Below are positions 8,273 to 18,219 of a stretch of 64,000 bases of DNA, piece after piece; position 1 is the stretch's first letter, and each line of letters starts with the position of its first letter. This DNA is from Sulfurospirillum sp. 1612 (GTDB lineage: Bacteria; Campylobacterota; Campylobacteria; Campylobacterales; Sulfurospirillaceae). The stretch is taken from the NCBI RefSeq assembly GCF_036556685.1, contig NZ_CP140614.1:496001-560000 (forward strand), in the 5' to 3' direction. The position numbers and the translations under genes were made by a program. The notes under the pieces were generated by a model. That model saw nothing but the letters and a program-made list of their open reading frames with translations, searched no databases and was not told the DNA's origin.

Positions 8273-8471
8273 TTTCATGCCTTTGTCTTAGAATTTTACT
8301 ATTGGAGATAGTAAGTAATCACTATTATAGTTCTTCTGTGTATCAAAAGTCAAGTTGTTAAAAAAAACAAAACGATAAAGAGGTAAAGGTGAAAAAAAGG
8401 TACAAAAAATTAGCCAAATGTTTCAAATATTGGTTATAATTGAAACACAAAAAATATATCATGAGGTACAC

Positions 8472-9401
8472 ATGCATATTGCGATTATTGGAGCCGGTGG
8501 CGTTGGATGTTATTATGGTGCACGATTAGTCCAAGGGGGAGAGCGTGTCACTTTTGTAGCACGTGGAAAACATCTTGAGATGATGCAAGAAAAAGGTTTG
8601 GAAGTCATCCATCCAGATTTTACATTTCATCAATCCGTTGATGCTTGTGATATGAAGACACTGCTCACTCAACCATCTAAAACATTTGATGCTATTATTT
8701 TGTTAACCAAAGCGATGCAAACTGAATCCATAGCCATAGCGCTGTCGCATTGGTGTGAAGATCATACTCCTTATATCATCTCCTTGCAAAATGGTGTCGA
8801 GAATGAAGGCATCCTTGCGAAGTATTTGGACCCTAAAAAGATTATTGGGGGATTGAGTGTGAAGATTGGAGCGCATATCATGAGCCCTGGTATCGTGCAT
8901 GCTGTGGGCGTTGCGCAAACGCCTCTAGGACTTTGGGAAGAGAGTGCAGATGGCACGGCATTTTTAACGCAATTTGTGAGTATCATGAACGCAAACCATA
9001 TCCCCACAACAATCTCACCAGATATTCGATTGGAGCTTTGGAAAAAACTCATTATCAACAATGGCGTCAATGCGCTTTGTGCCTTGCTCGAAAAACGCAC
9101 GGGCGAGGTAATCGCAGATGCGCATCTCTCTAAAATCGTATTGGGACAAATGAAAGAGACGGCAATCGCGGCCAAAGCAGCATCTGTTACGATACACGAT
9201 CATGATGTCATCGAGATGTTTGATGTCATCAAAAAATTTGATTCGATTAAGCCCTCTATGTTGGTCGATAGAGAACATAATCGCCCGATAGAACTCGATG
9301 AAATTTGTGGTGTCGTCATCAGAAACTGCGAATCTCAAGGTCTGGATGCTCCTTATACGAGAAGTGTCTCGACATTACTGCGTAGTCTGTATCACGTCTA
9401 A
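8472..9401 (+). CDS. panE: 2-dehydropantoate 2-reductase family protein
   Basis: Ketopantoate reductase makes pantoate with NADPH in pantothenate/CoA synthesis. The 309-residue protein starts MHIAIIGAGGVGCYYGARL, an N-terminal Rossmann motif (GxGGVG at residues 7-12), followed by LLTKAMQT and SLQNGVENEGIL, and the C-terminal helical domain with ELWKKLIINNGVNALCALL (catalytic Lys region), KPSMLVDREHNRPIELDEI and GLDAPYTRSVSTLL. The frame is open from 8418, but GAGG four bases before 8472 and the motif position fix the start. Members of the ApbA/PanE family can act on other 2-keto acids, so the exact substrate is not proven. Confidence 0.87.
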   Translation: MHIAIIGAGGVGCYYGARLVQGGERVTFVARGKHLEMMQEKGLEVIHPDFTFHQSVDACDMKTLLTQPSKTFDAIILLTKAMQTESIAIALSHWCEDHTPYIISLQNGVENEGILAKYLDPKKIIGGLSVKIGAHIMSPGIVHAVGVAQTPLGLWEESADGTAFLTQFVSIMNANHIPTTISPDIRLELWKKLIINNGVNALCALLEKRTGEVIADAHLSKIVLGQMKETAIAAKAASVTIHDHDVIEMFDVIKKFDSIKPSMLVDREHNRPIELDEICGVVIRNCESQGLDAPYTRSVSTLLRSLYHV

Positions 9402-9503
9402 AATACCCAACATACTCTTTTATTAAGATGACATTAACACACGGTTGTCACTACATCAAGGTTCTGGTAGTAAAATTCTAATAAATTATTTATGGAGGAA
9501 AAG

Positions 9504-9989
9504 ATGAATCGATCGTCTTTAAAAGATATAGCGACATCAATGACCAGTTTGGTATTTTTAGTGATAGCAATCAGCGGGGTAATGTTGTATTTTCATATCT
9601 TAGATGGCAGTGTCAAGAGTATGCATGAGATTATGGGGTTGGTGTTTGTAGCCGTAGCGGCGTTGCACCTGTTTTTTAATTTTAAACCAATGAAGCGCTA
9701 CTTTGGCAAAAAGATTTTTATGGTTTCTGTCATTCTGGTTGGATTGGTGAGTACGGGATTTATTATCAACAGCAGCAACGGGAGCAATAATCCAAAACAA
9801 CTCATGATCAAAAGCCTTTTAAATGCACCGATTGCCGATAGCTTGAAAGTGTTAAACATCGAGTACAATCATGCTACACAAATTTTGAAATCTAAAGGTA
9901 TCATGATAGAAAATAATCAAAACATTGATGCCATCGCAAAAGCCAATCAACTCAGCCCGATTGCCGTGGTTAAAATGCTACAAGAGTAA
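9504..9989 (+). CDS. DUF4405 membrane protein
   Basis: A 161-residue membrane protein with three hydrophobic helices in the first 90 residues: SLVFLVIAISGVMLYFHIL, EIMGLVFVAVAALHLFFN and IFMVSVILVGLVSTGFII. The His in MHE and LHLFFNF are arranged like the haem-ligand histidines of small b-type cytochromes, which DUF4405 resembles. The C-terminus is soluble and ends in a helix-turn-helix-like LSPIAVVKMLQ. A GGAGG ribosome site precedes the ATG at 9504; the earlier in-frame ATG at 9492 overlaps it. Function is unknown; a redox role is inference. Confidence 0.75.
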   Translation: MNRSSLKDIATSMTSLVFLVIAISGVMLYFHILDGSVKSMHEIMGLVFVAVAALHLFFNFKPMKRYFGKKIFMVSVILVGLVSTGFIINSSNGSNNPKQLMIKSLLNAPIADSLKVLNIEYNHATQILKSKGIMIENNQNIDAIAKANQLSPIAVVKMLQE

Positions 9990-10081
9990 ATACTTCGAGT
10001 ATTTTTGTCTATTTTTTCTACAATTTTTTATTTGATATGTTCCATTGTGGGTGTAAAATTATCGCAAAGGAAATGATTGAA

Positions 10082-10789
10082 ATGAAACAACTGTATATTA
10101 TTAAAACGGGTGATACTTTTGAGGAAATCAAGGCATCACTCGGAGATTTTGAGGATTGGATTGCCAATCGTACCGGCCTCTCTCAACCCGTCGTGATAGA
10201 TGTGCAAAAACACGATGCGCTACCTGATGTGACATCGTGTCGGGGAGTCATTATCAGTGGCTCTCATGATATGGTGACTGAGAATCTAGAATGGAGTTTA
10301 CAAGTCGAAGATTTTATCCGACTTTTAGCCCGCCACCATGTGCCGACATTGGGTATTTGCTATGGACATCAACTCATCGTCAAAGCTTTGGGCGGACGTG
10401 TGGATTTTCATCCTCGCGGTATGGAATTAGGGAGTGTGAGGGTTCAGATGAAGCAAGAGGCTAAAGATGATGCTATCTTTAAGCATCTCCCGAGTACATT
10501 TGTAGTGCATGTGGTGCATTCACAAAGTGCTATGAGTTTGCCAGCAGGAGCTAGGGTATTGGCTTTTAATGATTTTGAAAATTTTCATGCCTTTCGAATG
10601 GAGTCCAATATCTGGGGCGTGCAGTTTCACCCTGAATACACCCAAGATGTCATGAATGCGTATATCAAAAAAGTTTGTGACGTAGAAAATAGAGGGCAAG
10701 AAACGCTTCAAACGCTTCTTGCAAATACTCAAGATACAACATTTGCCAATCAAGTGATTCCTCTATTTGTGGATGTGTGTATGCGCTAA
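10082..10789 (+). CDS. Class I glutamine amidotransferase (GATase1) protein
   Basis: The 235-residue protein is a stand-alone GuaA-like amidotransferase domain. The nucleophile elbow is PTLGICYGHQLIVKALGG, with the catalytic Cys, and the His/Glu of the triad are in WGVQFHPEYTQDVM. There is no synthetase domain, so it is the YbgA/GMP synthase-like or gamma-glutamyl hydrolase-like group of unassigned role. The ATG at 10082 follows AAAGGA by ten bases; upstream in-frame ATGs have no ribosome site. It converges with the SDR gene, whose stop is only three bases away. Confidence 0.85.
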   Translation: MKQLYIIKTGDTFEEIKASLGDFEDWIANRTGLSQPVVIDVQKHDALPDVTSCRGVIISGSHDMVTENLEWSLQVEDFIRLLARHHVPTLGICYGHQLIVKALGGRVDFHPRGMELGSVRVQMKQEAKDDAIFKHLPSTFVVHVVHSQSAMSLPAGARVLAFNDFENFHAFRMESNIWGVQFHPEYTQDVMNAYIKKVCDVENRGQETLQTLLANTQDTTFANQVIPLFVDVCMR

Positions 10790-10792
10790 ATA

Positions 10793-11548
10793 TTACGACT
10801 CTTTGGCAACTTTCAAGCCTCCCCAAGTTTGACATGTTGGCATCACTTCAAGAGTATTGACATTGACATGTTCTGGTAACATGGAGAGTGTATAGATGAG
10901 GTTGGCGATATCCTCAGCGACCAAAGGCTCAATTCCCTCATACACCTTAGCGGCTTTTTCAGTGTCACCTTTAAAGCGCACATCGGAGAATTCTGTCTTA
11001 GCGGCACCCGGTTCGATGTTGGAAACTCTGATATTGGTGCCAACTAAATCAGTACGGAGATTTCTGGAAAATTGTTGGACAAATGCTTTGGTGGCTCCAT
11101 AGACGTTACCCCCTTCATAAGGCCAATTTCCCGCAGTGGAGCCAAGGTTGAAGATGTAGCCGCTTTTGCGAGTGACCATCACCGGCAACACCGCTTTGGT
11201 GACATACAAAAGGCCTTTGATATTGGTATCTACCATGATATCCCAATCTTCAATCAGGGCATCATTTGCATGGCCAAGACCGAGTGCTAAACCCGCACTG
11301 TTGATGAGAATATCAATATTTTTATAGTCTGAGGGCAATTCTGCAATTGCTGAAAATACCGCATTTTTATCGCTAACATCAAAGGCTACTGTATGGACTT
11401 GACAATCTTTGAGCTCATTTTTCAATGATTCTAATTTATCTAATCTTCTGCCTGTTGCGATGACTTTGTGTCCATTTTGGGCAAATAATAAGGCACACTC
11501 TCTACCAAATCCTGAAGTCGCTCCGGTTATGAAAACTGTTTTTGACAT
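10793..11548 (-). CDS. Short-chain dehydrogenase/reductase (YdfG-like)
   Basis: The 251-residue protein is a classical SDR. It has the NAD(P) motif FITGATSGFGRECALLF with ATGRRL after beta-2, which suggests NADP preference, INSAGLALGLG (NAG-like), the catalytic Ser in FNLGSTAGNW and the Y-x-x-x-K pair in VYGATKAFVQQF, and the NIEPGAAKTEFSDVRF loop. The overall pattern matches YdfG, an NADP-dependent 3-hydroxy acid/serine dehydrogenase. The precise substrate is not proven. Confidence 0.88.
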   Translation of the reverse strand: MSKTVFITGATSGFGRECALLFAQNGHKVIATGRRLDKLESLKNELKDCQVHTVAFDVSDKNAVFSAIAELPSDYKNIDILINSAGLALGLGHANDALIEDWDIMVDTNIKGLLYVTKAVLPVMVTRKSGYIFNLGSTAGNWPYEGGNVYGATKAFVQQFSRNLRTDLVGTNIRVSNIEPGAAKTEFSDVRFKGDTEKAAKVYEGIEPLVAEDIANLIYTLSMLPEHVNVNTLEVMPTCQTWGGLKVAKES

Positions 11549-11714
11549 GTCGTATATTCCTTTTCACTATAAATTTTTACTTCTTATTAATTATAGCAAA
11601 AGAGCGTTGAGAGAAAGCACGAAATGTGCTATATTTTTATGATAATATTTATTATAATCTAATCGAAATAATATTATGATGTGAACGATAAAAATAATAA
11701 AACAAGGAGAATAG

Positions 11715-12071
11715 ATGAGTGTATTGATTGTCTTTAATCATGAACCCTATGATGATACAGATGTGACATGGAATGGTTTGAGATTGGCTGATAAATTGCA
11801 AGAAGCGGGAGAGGAAGTTCGCATATTTTTGATGAATGATTCTGTTGATATGGCACGAGATGTTTGTAAAAAACCGGATAATTATGACCAAGATCTCTCA
11901 CAAATGTTAAAAGATTTGATAGCAAAAAATGTTCAAGTCAAAGTTTGCGGTACGTGTATGTCTCGATGTGGTATCTATAAAAATCATCCCTATTTTGAAG
12001 GAGCCGAAAAATCGACAATGCCAGAACTCGCCTCATGGGTTATAGACAGCGATAAAGTCCTCACGTTCTAA
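11715..12071 (+). CDS. DsrE-family sulfur-relay-like protein
   Basis: The 118-residue protein has the DsrE/DsrF-like fold pattern: an N-terminal strand SVLIVFNHEPYD, an AAD-like helix with LRLADKLQEAGEEVRIFLMND, and a C-terminal conserved segment KVCGTCMSRCGI. The cysteines in that segment (CGTCMSRCG) are where DsrE-family proteins carry persulfide. Proteins of this group serve sulfur transfer in sulfur-oxidising or tRNA-thiolation pathways; the partner here is unknown and no dsr or tus genes are near. AAGGAG lies seven bases before ATG. It is alone, divergent from the SDR gene. Confidence 0.8.
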   Translation: MSVLIVFNHEPYDDTDVTWNGLRLADKLQEAGEEVRIFLMNDSVDMARDVCKKPDNYDQDLSQMLKDLIAKNVQVKVCGTCMSRCGIYKNHPYFEGAEKSTMPELASWVIDSDKVLTF

Positions 12072-12099
12072 ATCGTTACTTTGGCATTAATATCAAAGA

Positions 12100-12124
12100 G
12101 CTGAGGGAGATAAAATCCCCCAGC
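12100..12124. terminator. Candidate terminator hairpin between the DsrE gene and putA
   Basis: GCTGAGGGA (12100-12108) pairs with TCCCCCAGC (12116-12124), nine base pairs with one A-C mismatch and a seven-base loop. It lies between converging genes. No T run follows on either strand, so it may act weakly. Confidence 0.4.
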
Positions 12125-12145
12125 GTGTGGTAACACCATAGTGTG

Positions 12146-15100
12146 TTATTTGTCAATCCCACGTGCTCCCAAGTTACCATATCGATGGTAACTGTGTGAG
12201 ATACTTTGTTCATGGAGATAGTTGAGCAGTTCTAATCTTCCCTCCATCATCGGTTTTTGTCGGATGATAAACGTGGCGAGTTTTGCTGCCTCTTCAAAGA
12301 CAAAATCACTCACTTTAGTGATATCTGAATAGAGAATACGATCTACTTTTTTGAAGCATTTTACGAAATCTTCTTCACGCTCTCGTGCGATAAAATCGGT
12401 TGATTTAAGAAGGGCGTCTTTATTTTCAAATAAAAATGCAATCGTTTCACTCTCAGCATAATCGACGCTAATATGGAGCTTAACCCCACAGATATGTGCG
12501 GCCATAATCCTTGAAATCGTTTCAAATACACTATCGTCTTTGGAAACTCTGAGGGCGACTTTGTTCAAAGGTAAATATCGGAAGATATTGTCTTCTCCCC
12601 GAAGTTTGAAATAATCTTGCTCGATATTAAATTCAGTTTCAAAATTATAAAGATAACTCTCAAGTGCTGCTTTTAGTTTTTCAAAATCTGTTGTGAAATT
12701 TGTATAGAGACCTTTTTTGGCATCAGAAATCCATTGATCGATTTTCTTGTGCATTGGTCCCACAGGTACCGATGGTGTCTTAGGTGTGGCAACCTCTTCA
12801 TAGTTAGAAAATTGTGTGACATAATTATAATGTCCCGCTTTTCTTCCCGCTCCGATGGCAGATTTTCCCATACCGCCAAATGGCTGTCTGAGTACCACAG
12901 CACCGGTAGTCCCACGGTTAATATAAAGATTTCCCGCTTTGATGTGCTCTTTCCAATATTCTACTTCTCTGGCATCCAAAGATTCTAAACCCGAAGTCAA
13001 ACCATATCCGGTTTTGTTGACGATATTGACGGCTTCTTCGAGATTTTTTGCTTTCATGACAGAGAGTACTGGTCCAAAGAGTTCATTCATATGACAAAAG
13101 TTACCATCTTTGACACCCCAACGAATCGCTGGTTTGAGCATGTACTCATTATCATCTGCAAATTCTGGTTCCAATGCCCAAGATTCGCCCTCTTGCAAGG
13201 AATCGATTGCTTTTTTAAGATTGCCTCCGATTGGATTGGCGAGCGTTCCGATGCGGTTGACAAAATTCCAAACTGAACCGGTTTCCATACTTTTGGCGGC
13301 ATCAACAAGCGCACTTTTGAATCCTGGGTCGTTGTAAACTTCTTCTTCTAAAATCAACAAAGAAGTAGCCGAACATTTTTGACCACTGTTTGAAAAAGCA
13401 GAATGAATGACATTTTTAATCGCTTGTTCACGGTCACTCATCGCGGTGACAATCGTAGCATCTTTTCCGCCAGTTTCTGCTGTGAGTAAGAGATCCGGTC
13501 GTGCTTCTAGCATCTTGTATGCGGTATCTTCTCCACCGGTTAAAATCACGAAATCAACATCTTTATTTTTGATAAGATGTTCTCCTGCTAATGCGCCCGG
13601 ACAAGGGAGATATTGGAGCGTATTTTTGCTCACACCTGCGTCCCAAAAACATTGACATAATTGATAAGCAGACAACGCTGCGGCACTTGCTGGCTTGATA
13701 ATGACGCAGTTACCCGCGGCTAATGCTGCGGTAATACCACCGGTTGGAATAGCAATAGGGAAATTCCATGGTGGGGTGACGACACCCACGCCTTTGCCTT
13801 CAAATTTCAGATTTTCATAGGCTTCAAAATGTCGTATTGCATGGGAATAAAACTCTAAAAAGTCAATCGCTTCACTCACTTCAACATCGGTTTCTCCAAA
13901 TACTTTTCCCACTTCTGCTGCGGCAATTCCGACTAAATCACCCCGTTTTTTTCTAAATTCGTTGGCAACATTGCAGATGATTTCATGTCTTTTTTCATGG
14001 CTAAGTGCGCGCCATCCATCCACATCCGCTTTAGCGACTTTGACAGCTTCTTGAAGGTCTTCTGCGGTTGCTAGCGTAAATTCTCCTGCGATGATATTGT
14101 CTTTAAGTTGTGATTTATCGAGGGCTATTTGTGTTTTACGATCTTGGCTGATTTCTTTGCCTCCCACAACGATAGGCACTACAGTGTGTTGGGTATCTTT
14201 TGAGGCCATCCATTTTGCACGGATATCCTTGGCCCATTGTTTATTGTCGGTCATGATAAAATCAGTATCTGGTTCATTCGTAAATTTTCCGGTTTGGAAA
14301 CTACTGTTTTTAAAATCGTCCCAGTTTTCTTTGAGTCTGCTTTGTTGTCTTTTGGCACCGATGAAGATATTACTGGCGTTTTCAAAAGAGTCGATAAAAG
14401 CTTGTTTGAGCATTTCCCAATCGGCTGATCCGACTTTGAGACCAAAAGAGTATCGAATAAAGTTCTCTTTTCCGGTATTTTCATCAAGTCGTCGTACCAA
14501 ATACGCGATTGCATTGGTAAATTGCTCTTTTTTTGCAGCCGGGGCATAAAGAATAATATCAGTACTAATCTCTTTGATGGCAAGACGTGCGGATTCACTC
14601 ATCCCCTCAAGCATCTCCATAGAATAATAATCCAACACATCGTACTCTTTGGCGAGCGTATAAGCATAAGCTTGTTCAAAGAGGTTATGCGATGCGGTAC
14701 CAAGATTGAGATATTGGATGTGTTCTTTTCTCATGCCGTATTCTGCCATGATTTTAAAGTTACTATCGGTATCTTGTTTCTTGTCATAAGGAGCACAAGC
14801 CCACCCTCGCAAGGAGGCTTCGGTCTCTTCCATCTCCATGTTCGCACCTTTTACCAGACGCATTTTGAGTGGCACACCGCCATCCTCGACTCGTTTCTTT
14901 GCAAATTTAATCAATTTTTGTTGCCAAAGATGAGAATCAGGGAGATAGGCTTGCAATACAATTCCGGCTCTAAAATCTTTGAATTCTGGTTGGCTGAGTG
15001 TTTCTGTAAATGCTTGATAAGTGAGTGCCAAATCACGATACTCTTCCATATCAAGATTGATAAATTTATTCTCTTGTTCTCCTTTGCTGTTAGTAAAGCT

Positions 15101-15742
15101 GAACTTTTTCGCTTGGGCAAAGATGGTGCTTAATCTCTCTACTAATTTACTCACCGTATCTTCAAAAGAGACGGGGTTGATCTGTGAGAAGAGTGTGGAA
15201 ATCTTGATGGAGATGTAATCGACATTGGGATTTTCGAGTAGTTTGAGGTATTTTTCCATGCGACCTTTGGCTTCTTCTTCACCTAATACAATCTCTCCAA
15301 TCAGATTGATATTGACTCTTGTTCCTTCTGCTTTTCTTTTTTGTAAATGTGCATTGAGTATGTCGTCTTCGCCTTTAATGACGACGGTTTTGGTATCCTC
15401 TCTGATATTATTGATAAACAGAGGGATTGAAATATTGGGTAAATAAATACCAATATTTAAAAATAAAAAGATGAGAAATCGCTCACTACTGGTGAAAAAG
15501 GAAGCGAGTCCGTATTTGGTAAAAAGGTACTCGATTTGATTTGCGACTCTCTTTGTGTTTTTGCTACGAAAACTTTGATCCATCAACTCGATAAGCATCA
15601 CTTTATCTTTTGGATGGCTGAGCATTTTATTCATTTTGACATGGAATTTTTTGTCAAAATCACTGACTAATTCATCCGCTCTTGATTGCCAAACTTCAGC
15701 CAATTTGATGGCTTGCTCCATAACCGCCTTATTCTTTAACAT
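12146..15742 (-). CDS. putA: Bifunctional proline dehydrogenase / P5C dehydrogenase
   Basis: PutA oxidises proline to glutamate: FAD-dependent proline dehydrogenase, then NAD-dependent pyrroline-5-carboxylate dehydrogenase. The protein is about 1198 residues. The first ~480 hold the proline dehydrogenase barrel (INLIGEIVLGEEEAKGRM, RLVKGANMEMEE, MLEGMSESARLAI). An aldehyde dehydrogenase follows with TPPWNFPIAIPTGGI, ETGGKDATIV and SNSGQKCSATS, the catalytic Cys near residue 790. A C-terminal part of about 190 residues follows. The N-terminal ribbon-helix-helix repressor domain of E. coli PutA is absent. Three ATGs in a row open the gene; the third, at 15742, is best placed after AGGGG. It starts 19 bases after livF, as the last gene of the liv operon. 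Confidence 0.95.
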   Translation of the reverse strand: MLKNKAVMEQAIKLAEVWQSRADELVSDFDKKFHVKMNKMLSHPKDKVMLIELMDQSFRSKNTKRVANQIEYLFTKYGLASFFTSSERFLIFLFLNIGIYLPNISIPLFINNIREDTKTVVIKGEDDILNAHLQKRKAEGTRVNINLIGEIVLGEEEAKGRMEKYLKLLENPNVDYISIKISTLFSQINPVSFEDTVSKLVERLSTIFAQAKKFSFTNSKGEQENKFINLDMEEYRDLALTYQAFTETLSQPEFKDFRAGIVLQAYLPDSHLWQQKLIKFAKKRVEDGGVPLKMRLVKGANMEMEETEASLRGWACAPYDKKQDTDSNFKIMAEYGMRKEHIQYLNLGTASHNLFEQAYAYTLAKEYDVLDYYSMEMLEGMSESARLAIKEISTDIILYAPAAKKEQFTNAIAYLVRRLDENTGKENFIRYSFGLKVGSADWEMLKQAFIDSFENASNIFIGAKRQQSRLKENWDDFKNSSFQTGKFTNEPDTDFIMTDNKQWAKDIRAKWMASKDTQHTVVPIVVGGKEISQDRKTQIALDKSQLKDNIIAGEFTLATAEDLQEAVKVAKADVDGWRALSHEKRHEIICNVANEFRKKRGDLVGIAAAEVGKVFGETDVEVSEAIDFLEFYSHAIRHFEAYENLKFEGKGVGVVTPPWNFPIAIPTGGITAALAAGNCVIIKPASAAALSAYQLCQCFWDAGVSKNTLQYLPCPGALAGEHLIKNKDVDFVILTGGEDTAYKMLEARPDLLLTAETGGKDATIVTAMSDREQAIKNVIHSAFSNSGQKCSATSLLILEEEVYNDPGFKSALVDAAKSMETGSVWNFVNRIGTLANPIGGNLKKAIDSLQEGESWALEPEFADDNEYMLKPAIRWGVKDGNFCHMNELFGPVLSVMKAKNLEEAVNIVNKTGYGLTSGLESLDAREVEYWKEHIKAGNLYINRGTTGAVVLRQPFGGMGKSAIGAGRKAGHYNYVTQFSNYEEVATPKTPSVPVGPMHKKIDQWISDAKKGLYTNFTTDFEKLKAALESYLYNFETEFNIEQDYFKLRGEDNIFRYLPLNKVALRVSKDDSVFETISRIMAAHICGVKLHISVDYAESETIAFLFENKDALLKSTDFIAREREEDFVKCFKKVDRILYSDITKVSDFVFEEAAKLATFIIRQKPMMEGRLELLNYLHEQSISHSYHRYGNLGARGIDK

Positions 15743-15761
15743 CATCATCCCCTATAATTTT

Positions 15762-16484
15762 CTATTTTTTCTTGCCTAAATAAGCTTCCTGGATCGCTTC
15801 AGAATTGAGTAGTTCATCGCTACTGCCTTCGTGTGTGATCTTCCCTAGCTCGAGGACGTAACCTCGATCTGCCAATTTTAATGCCGCTTTTGCATTTTGT
15901 TCTACGAGCAAAACGGTGACACCGGCATTACTGATTTCTCTAATTGCTTTAAAGATAACTTTGACCAAAACAGGAGCCAAACCGAGACTTGGTTCATCAA
16001 GTATGAGTAGCTTTGGATTGCTCATGATGGCACGTCCGATAGCCAACATTTGTTGTTCACCGCCACTTAATGTCCCCGCTAACTGTTTTTTTCTCTCTTT
16101 AAGTCTTGGTAATATTTGATAAATCCAATCCAATGTTTTGGAGTCAAATTTTTTGAGTGTGTATGCACCCATCAAAAGATTTTCTTCGACACTTAAGGTA
16201 CCAAATACACGTCTTCCTTCTGGTGAATGGCTCATCCCAAGAGATACGATTTCGTGAGCTTTGATTTTGGTGATGTCCTTACCATCAAAGATGATTTGCC
16301 CATCATTGGATTTTAATAATCCGCTAATCGTTCGCAGTGTGGTTGTTTTTCCTGCTCCATTAGCGCCCAAAATCGTTACCACTTCGCCCTTATTAACATA
16401 AAGGTCAATGCCTTTGATTGCTTGAATGGCACCATAGCTGACTTGTAAGTTTTTGATTTCTAGTAATACTTCATTGTGACTCAT
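15762..16484 (-). CDS. livF: Branched-chain amino acid-type ABC transporter ATPase LivF
   Basis: One of two ATP-binding subunits of a high-affinity amino acid importer. The 240-residue protein has Walker A GANGAGKTT (about 36-44), LSGGEQQMLAIGRA signature, Walker B LLILDEPSLGLAP and the switch His region LLVEQNAKAAL. The SLGLAPVLV wording is typical of LivF rather than LivG. It overlaps livG by four bases and is followed after 19 bases by putA. The HAM (hydrophobic amino acid) transporter family imports leucine, isoleucine, valine or other amino acids; linkage with putA suggests proline may be among the substrates (inference). Confidence 0.95.
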   Translation of the reverse strand: MSHNEVLLEIKNLQVSYGAIQAIKGIDLYVNKGEVVTILGANGAGKTTTLRTISGLLKSNDGQIIFDGKDITKIKAHEIVSLGMSHSPEGRRVFGTLSVEENLLMGAYTLKKFDSKTLDWIYQILPRLKERKKQLAGTLSGGEQQMLAIGRAIMSNPKLLILDEPSLGLAPVLVKVIFKAIREISNAGVTVLLVEQNAKAALKLADRGYVLELGKITHEGSSDELLNSEAIQEAYLGKKK

Positions 16485-17263
16485 GATGCATCCTCATCTT
16501 CGTCGCTTCCGACATAGGCTTCAATAACAACGGGATCATTTTGTACCACAGATGGAATCCCCTCGCTGATTTTGGCTCCGAAGTTAATCACGGTGATGTA
16601 TTCGCATAAGCTCATCACCATCTCCATATGATGTTCAATCATCAGTACCGTCACGCCTTTGGCTTGGATTTCTCTGATGGTGGCGGCGAGTTCCATCGTC
16701 TCATTATCATTGAGTCCTGCCGCAGGTTCATCTAATATCAAAATTTTGGGCTCTGCGGCCAATGCGCGCGCCATTTCGATTTTTCGTTGCACCCCATAGG
16801 AGAGATCACCCGCTGGTGTCGTGGCATATTGCGTGAGTTTGAAAAATTCCATCAATTCGCCGACTTTTTCCCATTGGGCGTGTTCATCGCGTCGCATTGC
16901 TGGAGTGTGAATGATGCCGTTGTACCATTTTTGCTTGGATTTGATGTGGCGTCCTGACATAATGTTTTCTGCGACACTCATCTCAGAGAATAAACGAATC
17001 GTTTGAAACGTTCGCAAAATTCCACGCTCTGCTATCTTATAAGGAGCGACTCCTTTGATACTCTCGCCTTCAAATAGGATTTCTCCCTCTTCGGGAGTAT
17101 AAATTCCTGTAATACAGTTAAACAGCGTGGTTTTTCCTGCACCATTTGGACCAATAATTCCATAAATTTGTCCCTTTTTGACTTTCATAGAAAGCTGATC
17201 TATTGCTACTAATCCACTAAATAATTTTGATACGTTTTTGACTTCTAGTATGTATTGGCTCAT
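16481..17263 (-). CDS. livG: Branched-chain amino acid-type ABC transporter ATPase LivG
   Basis: The 260-residue protein has Walker A GPNGAGKTTLFN, the LSYGVQRKIEMARAL signature (a typical LivG form of the LSGGQ loop), Walker B ILILDEPAAGLND and LMIEHHMEMVMSLC. The AAGLN motif and the RTFQTIRLFSEMSVAENIM segment mark LivG. It overlaps livM and livF by four bases each, so translation is probably coupled. Confidence 0.95.
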   Translation of the reverse strand: MSQYILEVKNVSKLFSGLVAIDQLSMKVKKGQIYGIIGPNGAGKTTLFNCITGIYTPEEGEILFEGESIKGVAPYKIAERGILRTFQTIRLFSEMSVAENIMSGRHIKSKQKWYNGIIHTPAMRRDEHAQWEKVGELMEFFKLTQYATTPAGDLSYGVQRKIEMARALAAEPKILILDEPAAGLNDNETMELAATIREIQAKGVTVLMIEHHMEMVMSLCEYITVINFGAKISEGIPSVVQNDPVVIEAYVGSDEDEDAS

Positions 17264-18219
17264 TTGACATCCTTTTTAAGGAAGTTTGGAATATTCCCAA
17301 AGCGAACCGGCCAGATGCCACGAGGTCTCAAAATCATGGTCAAAATCATCGCAATACCAAAAACAAGGTATCGTGCGGTTTGAAATTCTCTAAAAATCTC
17401 AGGCAAGACAAACATCACAAAGGTTCCGATTAAGACTCCCGGAAGTGATGCAGATCCTCCCACTAAGACAATCGTAAAGAACATAATTGATTGGATAACA
17501 TTAAAGGCTTCAGGTGAAACCGCAGAGTATTGCACCGCAAACATGCTCCCAGCAGCTCCGGCAATCCCCGCTCCAAGAGCAAAAGCATACAATTTATAGT
17601 ATCGTACATTGATACCCATACTTTGTGCGGCAATGTCATCTTTATTGATATAAAACATCGCGCGACCGAATTTGCTTGTATCGAGGTTTTTCATGATAAA
17701 AAGTGTGATACCCAGTAAGATAAAAGCCATATAATACATGGCGGTTTGGCTCATAAATTCAATACCAAAAACTCGCACCACATCAATACCAAAAATCCCA
17801 TTTGGACCTCCTGTGAGACCAAAAACATCATTTTGTAAAATTTGTATAAAGATGATATTGAATCCAATTGTAGCCACGAGAAGATAATCACCCCTGAGGT
17901 GAATAATCGGACCAGCGAGTAAAATCGCGATGATGACCGGAACGATGACTGCGGGAATCCACGTGGCTAAGATAGGCCACCCAAAATGGACATTTAAAAT
18001 CGCAGTAGAATACGCACCCAGACCAAAAAAGAGGGCATGACCCATATGAAAAGCACCCGCACGTCCTAGGATAATATCTTGAGAAAATGCTACAACAGCA
18101 TAGACCAAAAAGGTGGTACCAATGGCAAGCCAAGCAGAATCGGCAACAAGTGGAAGAATTCCCATAACGATTAGAAAACCTAATGCTATTAGATTTGTTT
18201 TATTGATTGATTTCATCAT
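17260..18219 (-). CDS. livM: Branched-chain amino acid-type ABC transporter permease LivM
   Basis: The 319-residue inner-membrane permease has about nine hydrophobic segments and the conserved LivM elements GRAGAFHMGHALFFGLGAYS near residue 52 and RGDYLLVATIGFNII. The cytoplasmic coupling region is MGINVRYYKLYAFALGAGIAGAAGSMF. It pairs with LivH to form the channel. Both neighbours overlap it by four bases. Confidence 0.94.
   Translation of the reverse strand: MMKSINKTNLIALGFLIVMGILPLVADSAWLAIGTTFLVYAVVAFSQDIILGRAGAFHMGHALFFGLGAYSTAILNVHFGWPILATWIPAVIVPVIIAILLAGPIIHLRGDYLLVATIGFNIIFIQILQNDVFGLTGGPNGIFGIDVVRVFGIEFMSQTAMYYMAFILLGITLFIMKNLDTSKFGRAMFYINKDDIAAQSMGINVRYYKLYAFALGAGIAGAAGSMFAVQYSAVSPEAFNVIQSIMFFTIVLVGGSASLPGVLIGTFVMFVLPEIFREFQTARYLVFGIAMILTMILRPRGIWPVRFGNIPNFLKKDVK

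Noticed and set aside
9445-9473. TTGTCA-17-TAGTAA promoter for the DUF4405 gene
   Set aside because: The -10 match is poor; not strong enough to list.
14522-15133. 203-residue plus-strand open frame
   Set aside because: It lies wholly inside putA on the opposite strand, and putA has clear family motifs; no ribosome site or similarity.
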